Assembly (NCBI GenBank): GCA_028551475.1
Contig: CM052355.1
Coordinates: forward strand, 21,355,580 to 21,419,579
Source of the DNA: Casuarina equisetifolia
Taxonomy: Eukaryota > Streptophyta > Magnoliopsida > Fagales > Casuarinaceae
DNA: 64,000 bases
Reading direction: 5' to 3'
The translations under genes were made by a program, and so were the position numbers. The notes beneath the pieces were generated by a model. The model made no database searches. It had not been told where the DNA came from and worked only from the letters and a program-made list of their open reading frames with translations. Below are positions 1-12,491 of the stretch, piece by piece. The number at the start of each line of letters is the position of its first letter. The stretch's first letter is position 1.

Positions 1-540
1 GCTAATCCTCAAATATGTAATATGGTGAGGAATTAAGCTTATCAGAGAGCTAATTAAGTGTATGAAGAATTAATTCAAGCTCTAATCATGAAATCCCTAA
101 TTTTCACAAATCTAGGGTTTTGGATTTACAAGGATCTTTCTGTGCAAATAATGTTTCAAATAATTTAGCACATACAAAGATCAATCTATCAGTTGATATT
201 CTCAAGATAATGAATTTAGGAAATATCACCGAAGATTCTCTATTTCTTCAAGGATTGAAGAAACATGGCAGTGAGAACAAATGATTCAAAGCTTCAATAG
301 CTTTTTGATCAAATCAGCAATATATCGATCAGCAAGCTCAAACATTCATTTGAAGCTCCCTTTTATAGCAGATTTCCAAACCTTGAACACTTTAGGGTTT
401 TGGTTCAAACCTATTTGAATTTCTTCTATTCAGATTTGATAGACACGACATCACACAGCTGCAGGTATGATGGTTTTCATGGAAAATAGCCGTTCTGACA
501 CTCCATCGCTTCATTCTTCTTCCTGTTGGAGTCAGTGTTA

Positions 541-569
541 AGAGAGAGAGAGAGGAGGAGGAGGAGGAT
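541..569. repeat. Purine microsatellite (AG)n/(GAG)n
   Basis: A run of AG dinucleotides passes into GAG/AGG triplets inside the left LTR relic. It is a simple repeat with no other content. Confidence 0.9.
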
Positions 570-667
570 GGCTTCAATCGGATGTGCACCTAGGGCTTCA
601 AGTTTGTTCAACGTAAGAGCTTAAGCTTTTATCAAACTGAGACGCTACCATTTCATTTAAGTGTATA

Positions 668-769
668 GATATATATACATACATATGTATGTATATATCT
701 ATATATATGTATAATATATATATGTCTATACATATCTATGTATATATATATATGTATATATATATATGG
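668..769. repeat. AT-rich (TATA/TATG)n microsatellite
   Basis: About 100 bp of alternating TA, TATG and CATA steps contains several short palindromes. It lies inside the left LTR relic and looks like slippage expansion. Confidence 0.9.
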
Positions 770-1119
770 TCGGTCTAATAATGATATGTACTTTATCATT
801 CTTAATTTGAATAAGTAATATGCCTTTGTCCTTCAAATGTACCTATAAGCACACCATTTCCAAGTATCACATTCTCTTAATATAAACAATAATATGATTA
901 TTTTACTAATTAAAACACACATAAAATAATTCATTTTAACTTCATATTTGATGTTTAATAATGGAATGTAGGAACCCGGCTACTTTATAATATCATTAAT
1001 TGATATTATAATTTGCACACCTTTTATTTTCTTTGATGTTTAATATATGCACACAAGTTCATATATTCAACATAATAAAATTTTTCTCAACAAAACGTAT
1101 AAGCACATGATTTTCAACA

Positions 1120-4100
1120 ACTTCTATTGTTTCATCCAAGGTCATCCTTAAATGGGTTCCTTGGGCAAAGTATTACCATAACACCAATGTCAACATCAAT
1201 ACCCATAAGACCTCTTATATGGTAGTCTATAGCACTTTGGAATTTGATAATCTAGTATGTACATGACTAGACCTTATTTATACTAATGACTAAGATCACT
1301 ATCCTAGGAAAGAAAATAAATACAATAATGATAGTTGACTATAACAATTTATGAATACATTTGAAAATATAAATTCAGAATTATCCTAGTTTAGAAATAT
1401 GAGGATGATATTCCAACTTTGAATTTATTGTATAGGAATTGATTTGAATTTTGAATATGGCATTAACTTATTGATTCTATGGTTAGTGGTCAACACTATT
1501 CTTGGAATTAGTTTGTGATGGAGAATCTAAAAATCCATTATAGGTGACATGGAAAGATTGTAGCTTTAACATTCCCCTACATGTTGATTGGTCGATGTAA
1601 ACAATCAACTTGTCTTAAAGAAGTTTAAATCATGTAGAGTAAAGACCTTTAGTAAGAATATTAGCTATTTAATCAATGGAAGAGGTGAATTGGATGGAAA
1701 GTTTCTTCATCTTGATCCATTCCTAAATGAAATGAAAATCAATCTTGACATGGTTTATGCAAGAGTGGAAAATGGGGTTGGTGGAAAGGTATAATGCTTA
1801 AAGATTGTCGCGCCAAAGGATTAGTGGTTTTGATAGTGGTTCATGGAGATCTTGAAGTAATGCTTCAATCCATATTAGTTCCATAGTAGTATCCATAAGA
1901 CTTTTGAATTTAGCTTCAATACTAGAGCAAGCAACAATTTTTTACTATGAGATCACTAAGAAATAAGATTTGAACCAAGGAAAATACAGTAACCATCGAT
2001 GGAGTGATAATTATCATGGTCACCAGCCCATCCTGCATTAGAATAAGTGTTAAGAGAAAATGTGGTGGTTTTTGTAAATTGGATGCCATAGTGGGGAGTA
2101 TCAACAAGAAATCACAAGATGCATTTGCTAAAGGTCCAATGGATGGTTGTTGGGGCATGCATAAATTGACATGTAATGTTTACTACATATGATATGTCAA
2201 GTCTAGTAAGTGTTAGATATTGAAGGGATCCTATGATGTTGTGATAATGAGTAGGATCAAGATAGGGTTCACCATCATTAAGAGATGGTGGGTGAGATGC
2301 AATACATGGGGTGGCAACGCCACATGTGTAAGATATTTTCGCACATTGGAAGATATCATATGTAAATTTTTCTTGGTGTAGTAAAAGGCTAATGTTGGTA
2401 TGTTAAGCTTCAATGTCAAGAAAATAAAGATAGTGTAATTGGGTTTGTGTAATATAAATAATGATGAATATGCCTTGGAAAGAGTAAAACCAAGTCGTTG
2501 TAAGAACATGGTAAGTTTATGATCCCAAGCACATGGAGCTTATTTAAGTCCATATAAAGATTTTTGTAAGCAATAGATATAGTATGGATGAGTAGGGTCA
2601 ATAAAACCTTATGGTTGGATCATGTATACTTCTTCATCTAAATTACCATGAAGAAATGCATTTTTAACATCAAGTTGTTTGATGATCCAACCTTGCATGT
2701 GTGCAAGAGTGATGACAATGTGAATGATAATAGGTTTGGTCATGGGACTGAAAGTTTTAATGTAGTCTAGGCTAGTGTGTTAGTGAAAGCCTTTGGCAAC
2801 TAAACATGCCTTGTATCACTCAAGTGAAGCATCATAGTGGAGTTTAACCTTGTAAACTTATTTTCAACCAATAAGTTTAATGTGAGGTGGGAGAGGAACC
2901 AACTCTTATGTTTGATTTTTTAGTAGAGATGTGTATTTGTCAAGCATGGCCTTTTGTCAATTGGAATCTTTAGAGGCTTTAGTAAAATTGTTTAGTTCAG
3001 TATAGGGATGTATAGAAATAGTTAAGACATATGTATGCTGTCACATGAGTATGTGATGTGGGATTGTACCTCCTCGTAATCTTATGATCATAGAGTAAGT
3101 AGGTTGTAGTTGTGTTATTATAGTTGGAGGAGGTTATAAGTGTGAATTTAAAACTTGTGATATGTTTGATGTTGCATTAGATGTGGTATTCAAATATTCT
3201 TAAATATTAGAATGATTGTGAAACATTGGAAGAGATAGAAATAAGGGTGGAGTAAATGATGTGGAAAGTGGTAAGGAATTTGAATAATTTGTTGTTGATG
3301 AAATGGGAATTGATGTTCATCAAAGGAAGCATCTGAGACAATATATAATTTATTTATAAATGGGCATGAACATCGATAACCTTTGAATCTCATGGAAAAC
3401 ACATGGTGTGGAACATTTTTCTAATTTATGTTTTGAATATGGACATAAATAAAGGTAAACCAAACATCCAAAGATCTTGAAATGGGAGATTGTAGGAATA
3501 ATATTGTATAATTTTTCCCATGGTGATTTATTTTGTATGATAAGGCTTGGTAAGCAGTTGGTAATAGGAATTACAATTTCAAAGGCATAGTCCCAAAATT
3601 TGAGTGGGGCATGGGCTTGGTGGAGCATAGAAAGCCCAAATTTGGTAATGTGTATATGTTTACATTTTGTAGATCTATTTTGGTATGAAGAATATGGTGT
3701 AGAGATTCTGTGGAATTTCCCTTATTGAGTAGAATCTTTTTGAAGGATTGGGAAAGAAATTCTTTAGCCTTATCACTTTAAATGCTCTTAATTATAGATT
3801 GTAATTGATTATTAACAAATGTATAAACTTTTTGGTAAAGATGTTTAAAAAATCATCTTAGGATTGCATTGAATATGACCACATAAATTTTGAATAATTG
3901 TCAATGAAGCAAATATAATATCAATTACTGTTGGATGAAATAATTGGGTTGAGCTCATAAATATCAAAGTGTATTAGATCTAAAGGGGCCGTAGTCATGT
4001 GATTTGTTAAGGAATGAACCTCATATAGGCTTTTAGAAATTTTACCATGAAATGAAATATTATTTATTCTCAACAATTTTATTACATTGTCAAAATGAGT

Positions 4101-4340
4101 ATGACCTAAACGATAATGATAACTAGTAACATCATTTGCTATTGTAAGATAGGTCAAACGATTAGGTTGAGGAGGCTTCAAGCTAAGTCAATATAGCCCT
4201 CGATCTATGAAGTAGGATTTTCTCCATTCTTAAACTCTATACTACATAAAAATTGGGATAAAATAAACAAGCATAATCATTATCCTTTGTAAATTTGGAA
4301 ACAGAGAGTAATTTCTTCTTGATGCTTTTTCACGTGGTAC
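1120..4340 (-). mobile_element. Degraded Copia (Ty1) retrotransposon, minus strand
   Basis: Read on the minus strand, the order is GAG-pre-integrase (about 3921-4181, 'YHYRLGHTHFDNV'), the end of integrase (about 3350-3628, 'PLKFWDYAFEIV' and 'HFKIFGCLVYLYL'), reverse transcriptase (about 2900-2230) and RNase H (about 1920-2160, with 'SNAGWAGDHDNYHS' and 'GYCIFLGSNLIS'). A polypurine-like tract near 1571-1582 suggests that the 3' LTR lies just below it, roughly 1250-1571, but I could not fix its left end. The coding part is broken in many places and no gag or 5' LTR is evident. It is an old fossil, facing the plus-strand Copia relic to its right. Confidence 0.75.
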
Positions 4341-7166
4341 TTGGGTGTATCTCATGAGATCTAAGAGTCAAGCTTTGCTTTTTTTGTATTCTTTCTTCCT
4401 TATGGTAGAAACCCAATTTTACACTTGTATTCATAGGTTGTGTTGTGATAATGGGTCAGAGTGTTTTAGTCATAAGTGTATTTCTTTTCTCCAGCTTCGT
4501 GGAGTTCATCATGAAAGCTCATGTATCCATACACCTTAACAAAATGGGGTAGTTGAACGTAAATGTTGAGCGTGCCTTACATTTTCAGATTGACCTTCCT
4601 GATCGTTTTTGGGGAGAGTGTGTCTTGACTACTACTCACATCATCAACCGTCTTCCTTCCCCTATCATCAATGGGAAAACCCCTTTTGACATTCTCTTTT
4701 GTAAAGCACCATGTGTTTGACACCTTAGGGTTTTTAGGTGCTTATGTTATGTTACTATCATTTTGCATGGGAACAAATTTGTACCCTATGCTTGCCCTTG
4801 CATATTTATGGGCTACCCTTTTTCATAGAAGGGATATCGTGTTTTTGACCTTACCACTCAAACATTTTTTGTTGCACATGATGTTGTGTTTCATAAGTCA
4901 ATTCTTCCTTTTGCTCAATCTCAGTCAACCTCATCTCTCATTCCACCTAGTAACAACTCTTCTTTTGTTGCTCTAGATCTTAATCCCTATATTGTTCCGT
5001 GCGAGACTAATTCTCCTCAATCTTCTCCATCTCCTATTCCTGTTGAATCTTCAACTTCTTTACCACCCACAAATGTTCTTTCTTCTCCATCACCCATTGT
5101 GAATTCCCCTCTTGTGACACCACCCACTATGGCATCACCCACTGTGGTGCCAAACCCTATAGACTTATATTCCATAGTGTTACCTGTTGTTCCTACTTCT
5201 CTTATCTGACGTTCTCAACGTGCATCCAAACCACCTATTTGGACCCAAGATTATTATTGTAACTTTGTAGCCTCTAATCCTGGTGGATCTCAATCCATGA
5301 GTCCTCGTGACAATTGATACTCCATTTTATAATTTGTGACTCTTGGTAATTTATCTCCCACACATCAAGCATTTACTGCCTCCATATTCACCATTAGAGA
5401 GCCACTTTACTATCAAGAAGCTATTAGGGATCCCAAGTGGGTGGATGCTATGTCTAGTGAACTTCATGCATTATATGCAAATCATACATGGAAGTTGGTC
5501 AACTTGCCCCTAAGTCGTAAGCCAATTGAATGCAAATGGGTTTATAAGGTAAAGTATCATGTTGATGGTTCCATTGAGTGCTATAAAGCTCAACTTGTAG
5601 CTAAGGGCTTCATTTAGCGATATGGCATTGATTATAAGGAGACTTTCTCCTTTATGGCCAAGATGGTGACTGTCAAATGCATCATGGCCATGGCCTCTAT
5701 GTTTCATTGGCTATTTCACCATATGGATGTTCATAATGCTTTCCTTCACAGCGACTTGCATGAGGAGGTCTACATGTCTTTACCCTTGGGATTCGGCCTT
5801 CCTCCATAGGTTTGCCAAACGTTTGTCATCTTCTTAAGTCCATATATGGACTCAAGTAGGCATCCCGATAGTGGTATGCCAAATTTACTTTTGCTTTTCT
5901 TGAAGTTGGTTTTAAGTAATCTTGGCATGATTATGCATTATTCACACTTTAGTGTGGTTTTATTGTCATTGTTAGTCTAATCTACGTTGATGATATGCTT
6001 ATCACCGATAACAGTGAAGAGGCCATCGCTTAGGTTAAGTCTCATCTTTGCTCTCGATTTCACATGAAAGATTTAAGACAAGCTAAATTCTTTCTTGGGA
6101 TCAAAATTGCTTGTTCAAAAAGTGGTTTTGCCTTAGTCAACATAGATACGCATTGGAGTTAGTCTCTAAAGTTGAACTATTTGATGTTTGCCCGTGTAAG
6201 ATTCCTATGGATCAAATTCTAAAGATTACCTCTTTGGACTATGATGCTAATCTTCCAATTCTAATTGATGATCCTCCATTAGCTGACCCTACTCCATATC
6301 AGTGACTTCTTAGGTGGTTGATCTATCTCATTCATACTTGACTTGATATTAACTATCCGGTTCATATCCTCAATTATTTCATGCATTCTCCAAAAGTCTC
6401 CCACATGGACATGCTCAAAAGGTTGTTAAGTATTTGAAAGGCACTTTAGGCTTAGGGTTGTTCATGTCTTCTACCAAAGATTTTCAGTTGACTAGTTTTT
6501 GTAATTTTGATTGGGTGGTTTGTCCCATGTCTAGCTACGCTCTCACAGGTTTTTGCATCAAGCTAGGAAGTTCTTTGATCTCTTGTAAAAGCAAGAAACA
6601 AGTCACAATTTCTTGATCCTCATATGAGGCCGAATATCGTGCTATGGCAACCGTTGTTTGCAAGATTCTTTGGTTATTTAGGCTTCTTGGTGACTTATGG
6701 GTGATTGTTCCTCGACCTATCTCTTTGTATTGTGACAATGAAGCTACTATTCACATTACAACCAATCCTATCTTCATAAAAGTACCAAACACATTGAGAT
6801 TGACCGTCATTTCAATCACGAGAAGCAACAGAGGGGTTTGATTTAGACACATAGTGTTTGCACTCACGAGCAACTGATCGATTTGTTAACTAAGGCTTTA
6901 TGTAGTTGACACCATACTTATCTTCTTCACAAGCTTGGTGTATTTAATTTGTAAAAATCACCAACTTGAAGGGGACTGTTGAGTTATATTTGGGTTAGGT
7001 CGGCCTACCATCAGGTTTTCACCTATGTATATAATTAGCCATTAGGTTAATTATCTGTTTAATCAAGAATTTTAGAAAGAGAGAGTTTTCTGATTCGAGT
7101 CTTTTAATTCTCGTTCCTTAGTCAATTTTCGTTTCCTTAGAGTCTCGTTGCCTAGTGAAGACATCA
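4341..7166 (+). mobile_element. Degraded Copia retrotransposon, plus strand, integrase to 3' LTR
   Basis: On the plus strand this begins in integrase ('CDNGSECFSHKC' near 4440) and continues through the low-complexity linker (4886-5209). Reverse transcriptase follows ('[15 protein letters not shown]', '[14 protein letters not shown]' at 5336-5617, 'YVDDML' near 5985), then RNase H ('SYEAEYRAM' near 6625, 'CDNEATIHI' near 6730). A polypurine tract at 6967-6976 precedes the LTR. The 5' LTR, gag and protease are absent from this side. It is broken many times and old. Confidence 0.8.
6977..7166 (+). repeat. 3' LTR of the plus-strand Copia relic
   Basis: It starts with TGTTGAGT directly after 'gaaggggac', the expected place for a 3' LTR. 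The right end is set at 'acatca' near 7166 by the TG...CA rule only, because the partner LTR is not in the window. Confidence 0.45.
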
Positions 7167-7699
7167 TGTAAGGCACATTTTGAATCCCTTTAAGTGGAAT
7201 GACATCATGTTAGCCTGAGAAAGATTTAGCATCACATTTTTTAGTTTCTTTCAAACGTCATTGTTCAGCTCAACATTCTTGAGTTGTTGCTTACATTGGT
7301 TCTTCATGTCTTACTCATGATAGAAAGAGTTCACTTTGAAGACACATATCACAAGCCATTTATTTTCCTCTTAGCCAATGACAATCCTTATTTTGCTTCA
7401 CCGTATTTTGTTTCCAAACTTTCTACATAGGCAGCTTCCTCCAATATGTGCACTCACTTGTAGATGAAGGCCTAATAAAAGAACAAATATTAGTAGGGAT
7501 GCTTTCTATTCAAGTGTTGTTTTAAAGTTTTCCTGCAAAGTCGCGCATTTATTCATATTATCGAATCACATTTCAACATAATGATTAAGAGAATTAGCAT
7601 CCAATGGAGAAATAACATAGAAGTGCAAAGATATAGTAACACCAAGTTAGGAGTCTTCACAAAATGATTTAGTGTGCTTATTATTAGTTGTAACAACAA
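7167..7699. other. Unassigned intergenic stretch
   Basis: I see no credible coding frame, RNA gene or recognised repeat here. It is AT-rich and lies between a Copia LTR and an LTR-like repeat pair, so it is probably decayed mobile DNA. Confidence 0.4.
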
Positions 7700-8399
7700 A
7701 AGAGCATAATAAAGAGAACATAACAAAGAAAAATAATCAAAACTCCTCTTAAGAAGCAACACATGCTAGATTTACAATGCAAAGTGTAGAGCCATGGGTA
7801 GAATTAATAACAATAGCCTGAAATCTCCCTTTTAAATTAAAGAGGGTCTCTTCTTTAAAAAAGAAAAGGAATGTTGATTAACAAGGTAGGCTACCCCGAT
7901 CATGAGTTTGAAGGAGAGCACCAACATGCCAATACATTTCTATAGTGATGTAGATATTGCAAAAACTAAACTTATAAATTCTTTATATTACATATTCCTA
8001 AAACTCTATGAAAGTAATAAAGCCTCTCATTCTCAAGATACTTGGTAAAAATGTTAGCCATTTGGTCAAGAATGTTAACATACTTTATGGTATGAAAAGA
8101 GAATGATAAAGAGAACTTACCAAAGAAGAAAAAATCCAATTCTTTCTAAGAAGCAATATAATATTAGATTCACAAATGTAGAATGTAGAGACATGGGTAG
8201 AATGAATAGCAGTAGCCTAAAATCTCGCCACCAAATTGAAAAGTGCCTTTGCTTTTAAAGAAAGGAAATGTAGATTGACAAGATAGGCTACTCCAATTAT
8301 GAGTTTGAAAAAGAGTAGAAGTATGTCAATACATTTATGCAATGATGTAGATATTGTAAAAACTAAACTTTAAATTCTTTATATTACACATTGCTAACA
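7700..8399 (-). mobile_element. Pair of 300-bp direct repeats (LTR-like) around a Copia tail
   Basis: About 7700-8002 and 8094-8399 align along their length; both carry 'catgggtagaat', 'taggctac', 'atgagtttgaa' and 'gatgtagatattg'. The roughly 90 bp between them holds 'cctctcattctcaag' and 'ttggtaaaaatg', which on the minus strand is the usual last stretch of a Copia pol before the 3' LTR. The best reading is two LTRs of one minus-strand Copia element with almost nothing of its interior left. The repeats have diverged clearly, so it is old. Confidence 0.55.
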
Positions 8400-8787
8400 C
8401 TATCTTTTTTAATTAATGAGGGCAAGCACCTATACTTCCATTAAGTTCAAATAGCTGATTACAAAAGTATTGTAAGGCATATGCCTAACCTATAAATGTC
8501 CTCACAAAACAATGAGAAAACTTACATTGGTGGACAATTAAACCTTACATAAAATAGGTTGGACTATAACCAAACCTAAGTCCTCCCATCCTCTATGGAG
8601 GTTCATACAAGTGATCTCCTATTGCCATTGGTTGTAAAGCCATGGGTTGCTACCCTTTGAACATCGCCTAATGCCTTGTTATGACACCAAAGTTAGACAT
8701 TGCCTATGGCTTCCTAAATTTACTTACGTAGACAAGGGTTAGTTGACATGATGTGGTTAGCACCATATGAACAAAAGCCTTTTCCAC

Positions 8788-9500
8788 TTAGGTTGCCTCC
8801 ATAAAAGCCTTGTCCACATGGGCTTCCTTTATTAGGGTTCCATCACTCATAGGGGTTTCCTCCTTCTCCACATGTGCCTCCACATAGGCATTATCCTCCA
8901 TAAAGGTTGCTACCTCCTCCACAAAGGACTTCTTCCCACAATTTTCTTTTTCCTTCATAAGTACCTTATCATTAATTTGACCAAGAATGGAAAAAAAATT
9001 TTGTAACAACATTGGAAAATACTTATAAAAGATAAAATGGTTCCCATTTTCATAAACAAAAAAGGTACCAGTGCCCTTTTGTATTAAGACTTCTTTGGTA
9101 GCAACATGTTCCCCATCATCATCTTCATTGGTCACAAAAGGTGTGACTCTTGCTAAACAAGACCCTAGTCTCTTAAGATTGATGCTTTGGTCTTTTTCTT
9201 CCACTCCTTGGGTTCCTTGGTCATTTTCATTTGTTGATTTCTTTTTCAATTCTTTTGACTACACAATTTCTTTTTACAAACAAATACATCAAGCACCTAT
9301 GTGTGCCAAAATGAATTATAACCTATATTCTTCTCCTGATAATATTTTACCACTTCTCACTTCCATAAAGGCATTAAGATAAACCCTAATAGGCAAAGGC
9401 ATTAACAAATCCATCTCTACACATATTCTTGCAAACATGCAACTTTCTAAGAATAAAAAGTGACATCATCCACCTTAAAAAATGACCTAAAGAGTCTCTT
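8788..9500 (-). pseudogene. LINE ORF1-like relic with DUF4283-type end
   Basis: At about 9370-9500 the minus strand reads 'LFRSFFKVDDVTFYS' and, in another frame, 'ESCMFARICVEMDLLMPLP'. This is the signature of the DUF4283 module in plant L1-type LINE ORF1 proteins (KVD...ARICVEIDL..PLP). A stop and a frame change separate the two parts. Downstream, an open stretch of 153 codons (8788-9249) encodes a Lys/Glu-rich, low-complexity sequence, as often follows this module, but I do not recognise a domain in it. No endonuclease or reverse transcriptase of a LINE follows. It is a broken fragment, not a host gene. Confidence 0.5.
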
Positions 9501-9611
9501 ATTCCTTGTTGTTGAATAATAATACTTTGATATGACAAAATACATAATAATGCTATCTTGGGTGCATTTGATTTTATCTTTTTTTAAGGATATTATGCTT
9601 GGGAATGTGTT

Positions 9612-9860
9612 TTTATGTAGACTATCTCCTAGTCTAGCCCATAGCTCAACATGCCATCTCTAGTTACATTGGATGTTTAACTTGTCTTTTAGTCTAACCT
9701 GCAGCCTAATATGCTAACTTGGATTATGTAGACTTTCAACTCGTATCTTAGTCTAGCCTAGTCCAACATGTAAACTCTACTTGCATTGGACAATTCAGTT
9801 CGTACCTAAGTTAATGTGCAAGCCCAACCTAGAAGGTCACTCAACCCATTCTTAAAACAG
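9612..9860. repeat. Imperfect tandem repeat, about 3 units of 65-75 bp
   Basis: The phrases 'tagtctag', 'caacatg' or 'aatatgc', 'cttggatt' or 'cattgga' and 'aactcgtatc' or 'agttcgtacc' recur at roughly 65-75 bp intervals. The units are diverged. No family is recognised. Confidence 0.45.
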
Positions 9861-12249
9861 CCTATGCAAAGTACTTGATCTAATTTCAAGTCTCATCTAT
9901 AGCATTTGCAACCTTAGATTGAGAAAATTGAAACACCAAGCCACTACCCATTTTCACTTAATGCTACTCACATTGGTACACCAAGATTCATCATAGTTTG
10001 GCTAAAATAGAAATCAAAAGCATTGATTCAAGCTTTTATTGAAAAGATATGCTCAAATCCATGAGAAGCTGTGAAGATAGAGATCAATTATTAATTCAAA
10101 CCTGTAATCCTCTACCCATGACTATATTTCTTTCTTTAGAATTAAATTTGAAGGTACCATTCTCACATGTTAGGTCTAAACTCCTTATTTGGAATTATTT
10201 TCTTTCACTATGGAACCAAATGAAGAAATATTTAGGAAAATCTTGTTAGGCTTTTTAAGAGAAAACTTGTTATTACAAAAAGAGAAGTTTGTGTTCAAGA
10301 TTTTTGAGATGATTCCATAAAGGAAATTAGGATTCAAAGTTTGCAGAAAAAATATTAGAATTCAAGCCATTATTGAAGACCCAAACACTTAATTGGTATG
10401 ATCTTTTCCCTTCTATGTTAAAGTCTTATGAGAAAGGAAAGAAAGATACTTGGAAATCATTTTTAGTCACCAGGATGAGATGTTTTCAATCCAATTTAGA
10501 TGGATTGATGGAAACAATATTGAGTTTAGCTACATTCTAATTCAAATTCAAATTGAAGTAAGAAAAGGAATAGCTATAAAAAAAATTATGAAAAAGGAAA
10601 TTGGGTATTTATGAGGATCAAATAGCTATCAAGAAAACCTACCGTGGAAAGAATCCTTAAATAGAAATGAAGGCTCAAGGAAAAAATGATCCAAAGAATA
10701 CATTGCAAATTCTGAAGCACTCAAGCTTGCTATTGCAATGTGTTCATCAAAGCTACCATTTTATTGAGTATTTCTTAACTCTATTGCTTTGATTAATATC
10801 ATTGATTCTTATTGAGTGTTGTTATCAATTGCTTAACTTCATATTCTTAGCAAGTTTATTATACTATTGTATTTATTCACCATTAAAGTTTTGGTGGGAT
10901 TGATATTAATCTCTTGGAGAAGAGATTGGATGTAAGAGTTCTGAACTCTTGCAAAGGTTGCAAAGAATAGTTAGAAGGTAATAGGGGATGTAGGCAATTG
11001 TTTGTTGTAGCCAAACCTCTTAAAAATTCTTATGTTATCTCTTGCATGTTTTTTTATTAAAATTTGATGCACCACAACTTGTGAGATTTTTTATTTTTAT
11101 TTTAAATAGCCAATCAATTCGACCCTCCTACTTGATTGGTAGAGAGGATAAAATCCTACACTTGCAAAGCAATAGGATTAAAAAAAAAAAAAAAAAAAGG
11201 CCAAACTTGGTAAATGAAGCCATACTATAGCCTACTTAGGTTACTTGCACTTGTTTAGCTCTGGGATCATTTGGTAAGGATAAATCAATGATTCTTTGGA
11301 CATTTAGGATTTGTGTGACTATATTTTGATAAGAACTACCTCTAAGGAAAGATGAATCTAAATCCTTCATATACCTATTTGGCTTACAATGGTAGGCTAA
11401 TCTAGGCCCTGTTAAAGGTTAACATGTTGCTTAAAGGAGTTCATCGATGGGCAAGCAAACTTGAAGCATACTATTATTGTGAACTAGTGAAATTGTACAA
11501 CTAGATGGTATTCCACCATAGAGATGCATAACTTGGTTTCCCCTTCAAAAGTGGTTTGTTCTTTTGGAGAGAAAGGAATAAGAGGCACCAGTGGGAGTTG
11601 TACATGGTAAGGCCCATTTATGAAGGCAAGTTAGTAGGAGAAAGGTTTTGAAAGGGTGCTAGAAACCTAGCCTTTAGAGGGCAATTTGAAAACCCCCTAA
11701 TAGATCTAATAGTCATACCACTGGATTTGTCTAAATATAGACCATCTAGACCAATTGACCACTATAAACAACCCTAGACAACATCAATGAAGAAGAATCT
11801 AAAGACCTTTTATTGTGTTGTTACACTTAATTTTGAAAAATAATGCTACACATAAGGAGGTTGCATGAAGTTGTGATTCATGTTAGTGACTAATTAGAAT
11901 GTCAATCTTGAGAAACCCACTTATCAGTAAGCAGCGAAAACCTCTAGGTATTCCAAACTCACCCCAGAAAGTTTGATTCCAATATTGAGTCACTTTTAAA
12001 GTAAGTCAAAAATCTATTTGGTTCATATTGAGGTGGAAAGAGGTTAAAGATGCCCATAGTTTTATAAGGTGGATTTGATGGTTAGGTGGAAATAATTTTT
12101 GAAAAAGTTGAAAAAGTTTTAAAAGGGAGAGAAATGGAAAAAGAGAAAGGTTCATCCTTTTAACACTTTATGAAGGTAACAAAACCTCTCATTATCAAGT
12201 GATTTGGTAAAAATGTAAGCAATTTGGTCAAAAGTCTTAAGTTTATAAG
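9861..12249. other. Gene-free stretch with LTR-like and Copia-tail fragments
   Basis: No credible coding region is seen. About 10660-11045 has the layout of a plant Copia LTR end: 'accattaaagttttggtgg', 'gagaagagattggatg', then 'ggatgtaggcaattg' and 'gccaaacctc'. This is only a resemblance. An A-run lies at 11180-11198. Near 12165-12240, 'cctctcattatcaag' and 'tttggtaaaaatgtaagca' look like a minus-strand Copia pol tail. Everything here is consistent with decayed retroelements. Confidence 0.4.
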
Positions 12250-12491
12250 GCCCAAAATTTCCCTTTGTACTTAAATGAGTCAAATTGCCTAACTTGCAAC
12301 ATTGGCATGCAGTTGGTGTAGCATTTAATGTTCACTCACCACTGAGTTTAGGGTTTGGTGCCAAGTATGAACCACAAGATAAAGGTCCAATAATGGCTTA
12401 GGCTAAGGTTCACATAAGGCCTAGCTCTTATATCTTAGTGGGTAACCTATACATGGCTTGGCTAAGATAATAAATTTTCATTATGGCTATT
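12250..12491. repeat. Left half of an unknown 400-bp repeat unit split by a SIRE insertion
   Basis: This segment aligns with 20714-20925. Shared pieces include 'gtactcaaataggtc' against 'gtacttaaatgagtc', 'tggcttggttaagacaataa' against 'tggcttggctaagataataa', and the join 'gctat'. Its continuation lies at 20534-20713, on the other side of the SIRE element. Confidence 0.65.

Larger units (their letters stand above)
1..1119 (-). mobile_element. SIRE/Maximus-type Copia LTR, cut by the left window edge
   Basis: This stretch resembles the long LTRs at 12492-14058 and 18970-20533 in the same order. It shares the 'aaatccctaa...agggttt' part, the 'aatatcaccga' part and the block 'aggaacccggctactttata' near 967-990. 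It ends in 'ttttcaaca' at 1119, like the other LTR ends. The beginning lies outside the window. An AT microsatellite has expanded inside it. It could be a solo LTR or one end of an element. It is much more diverged than the LTRs of the 12-20 kb element, so probably an old copy. Confidence 0.6.

Noticed and set aside
660-770. Palindromic AT stretch as a microRNA or hairpin RNA precursor
   Set aside because: Simple-repeat palindromes of TA steps form hairpins trivially and show no unique stem.
9071-9382. 103-codon plus-strand frame
   Set aside because: Antisense shadow of the LINE ORF1-like stretch.
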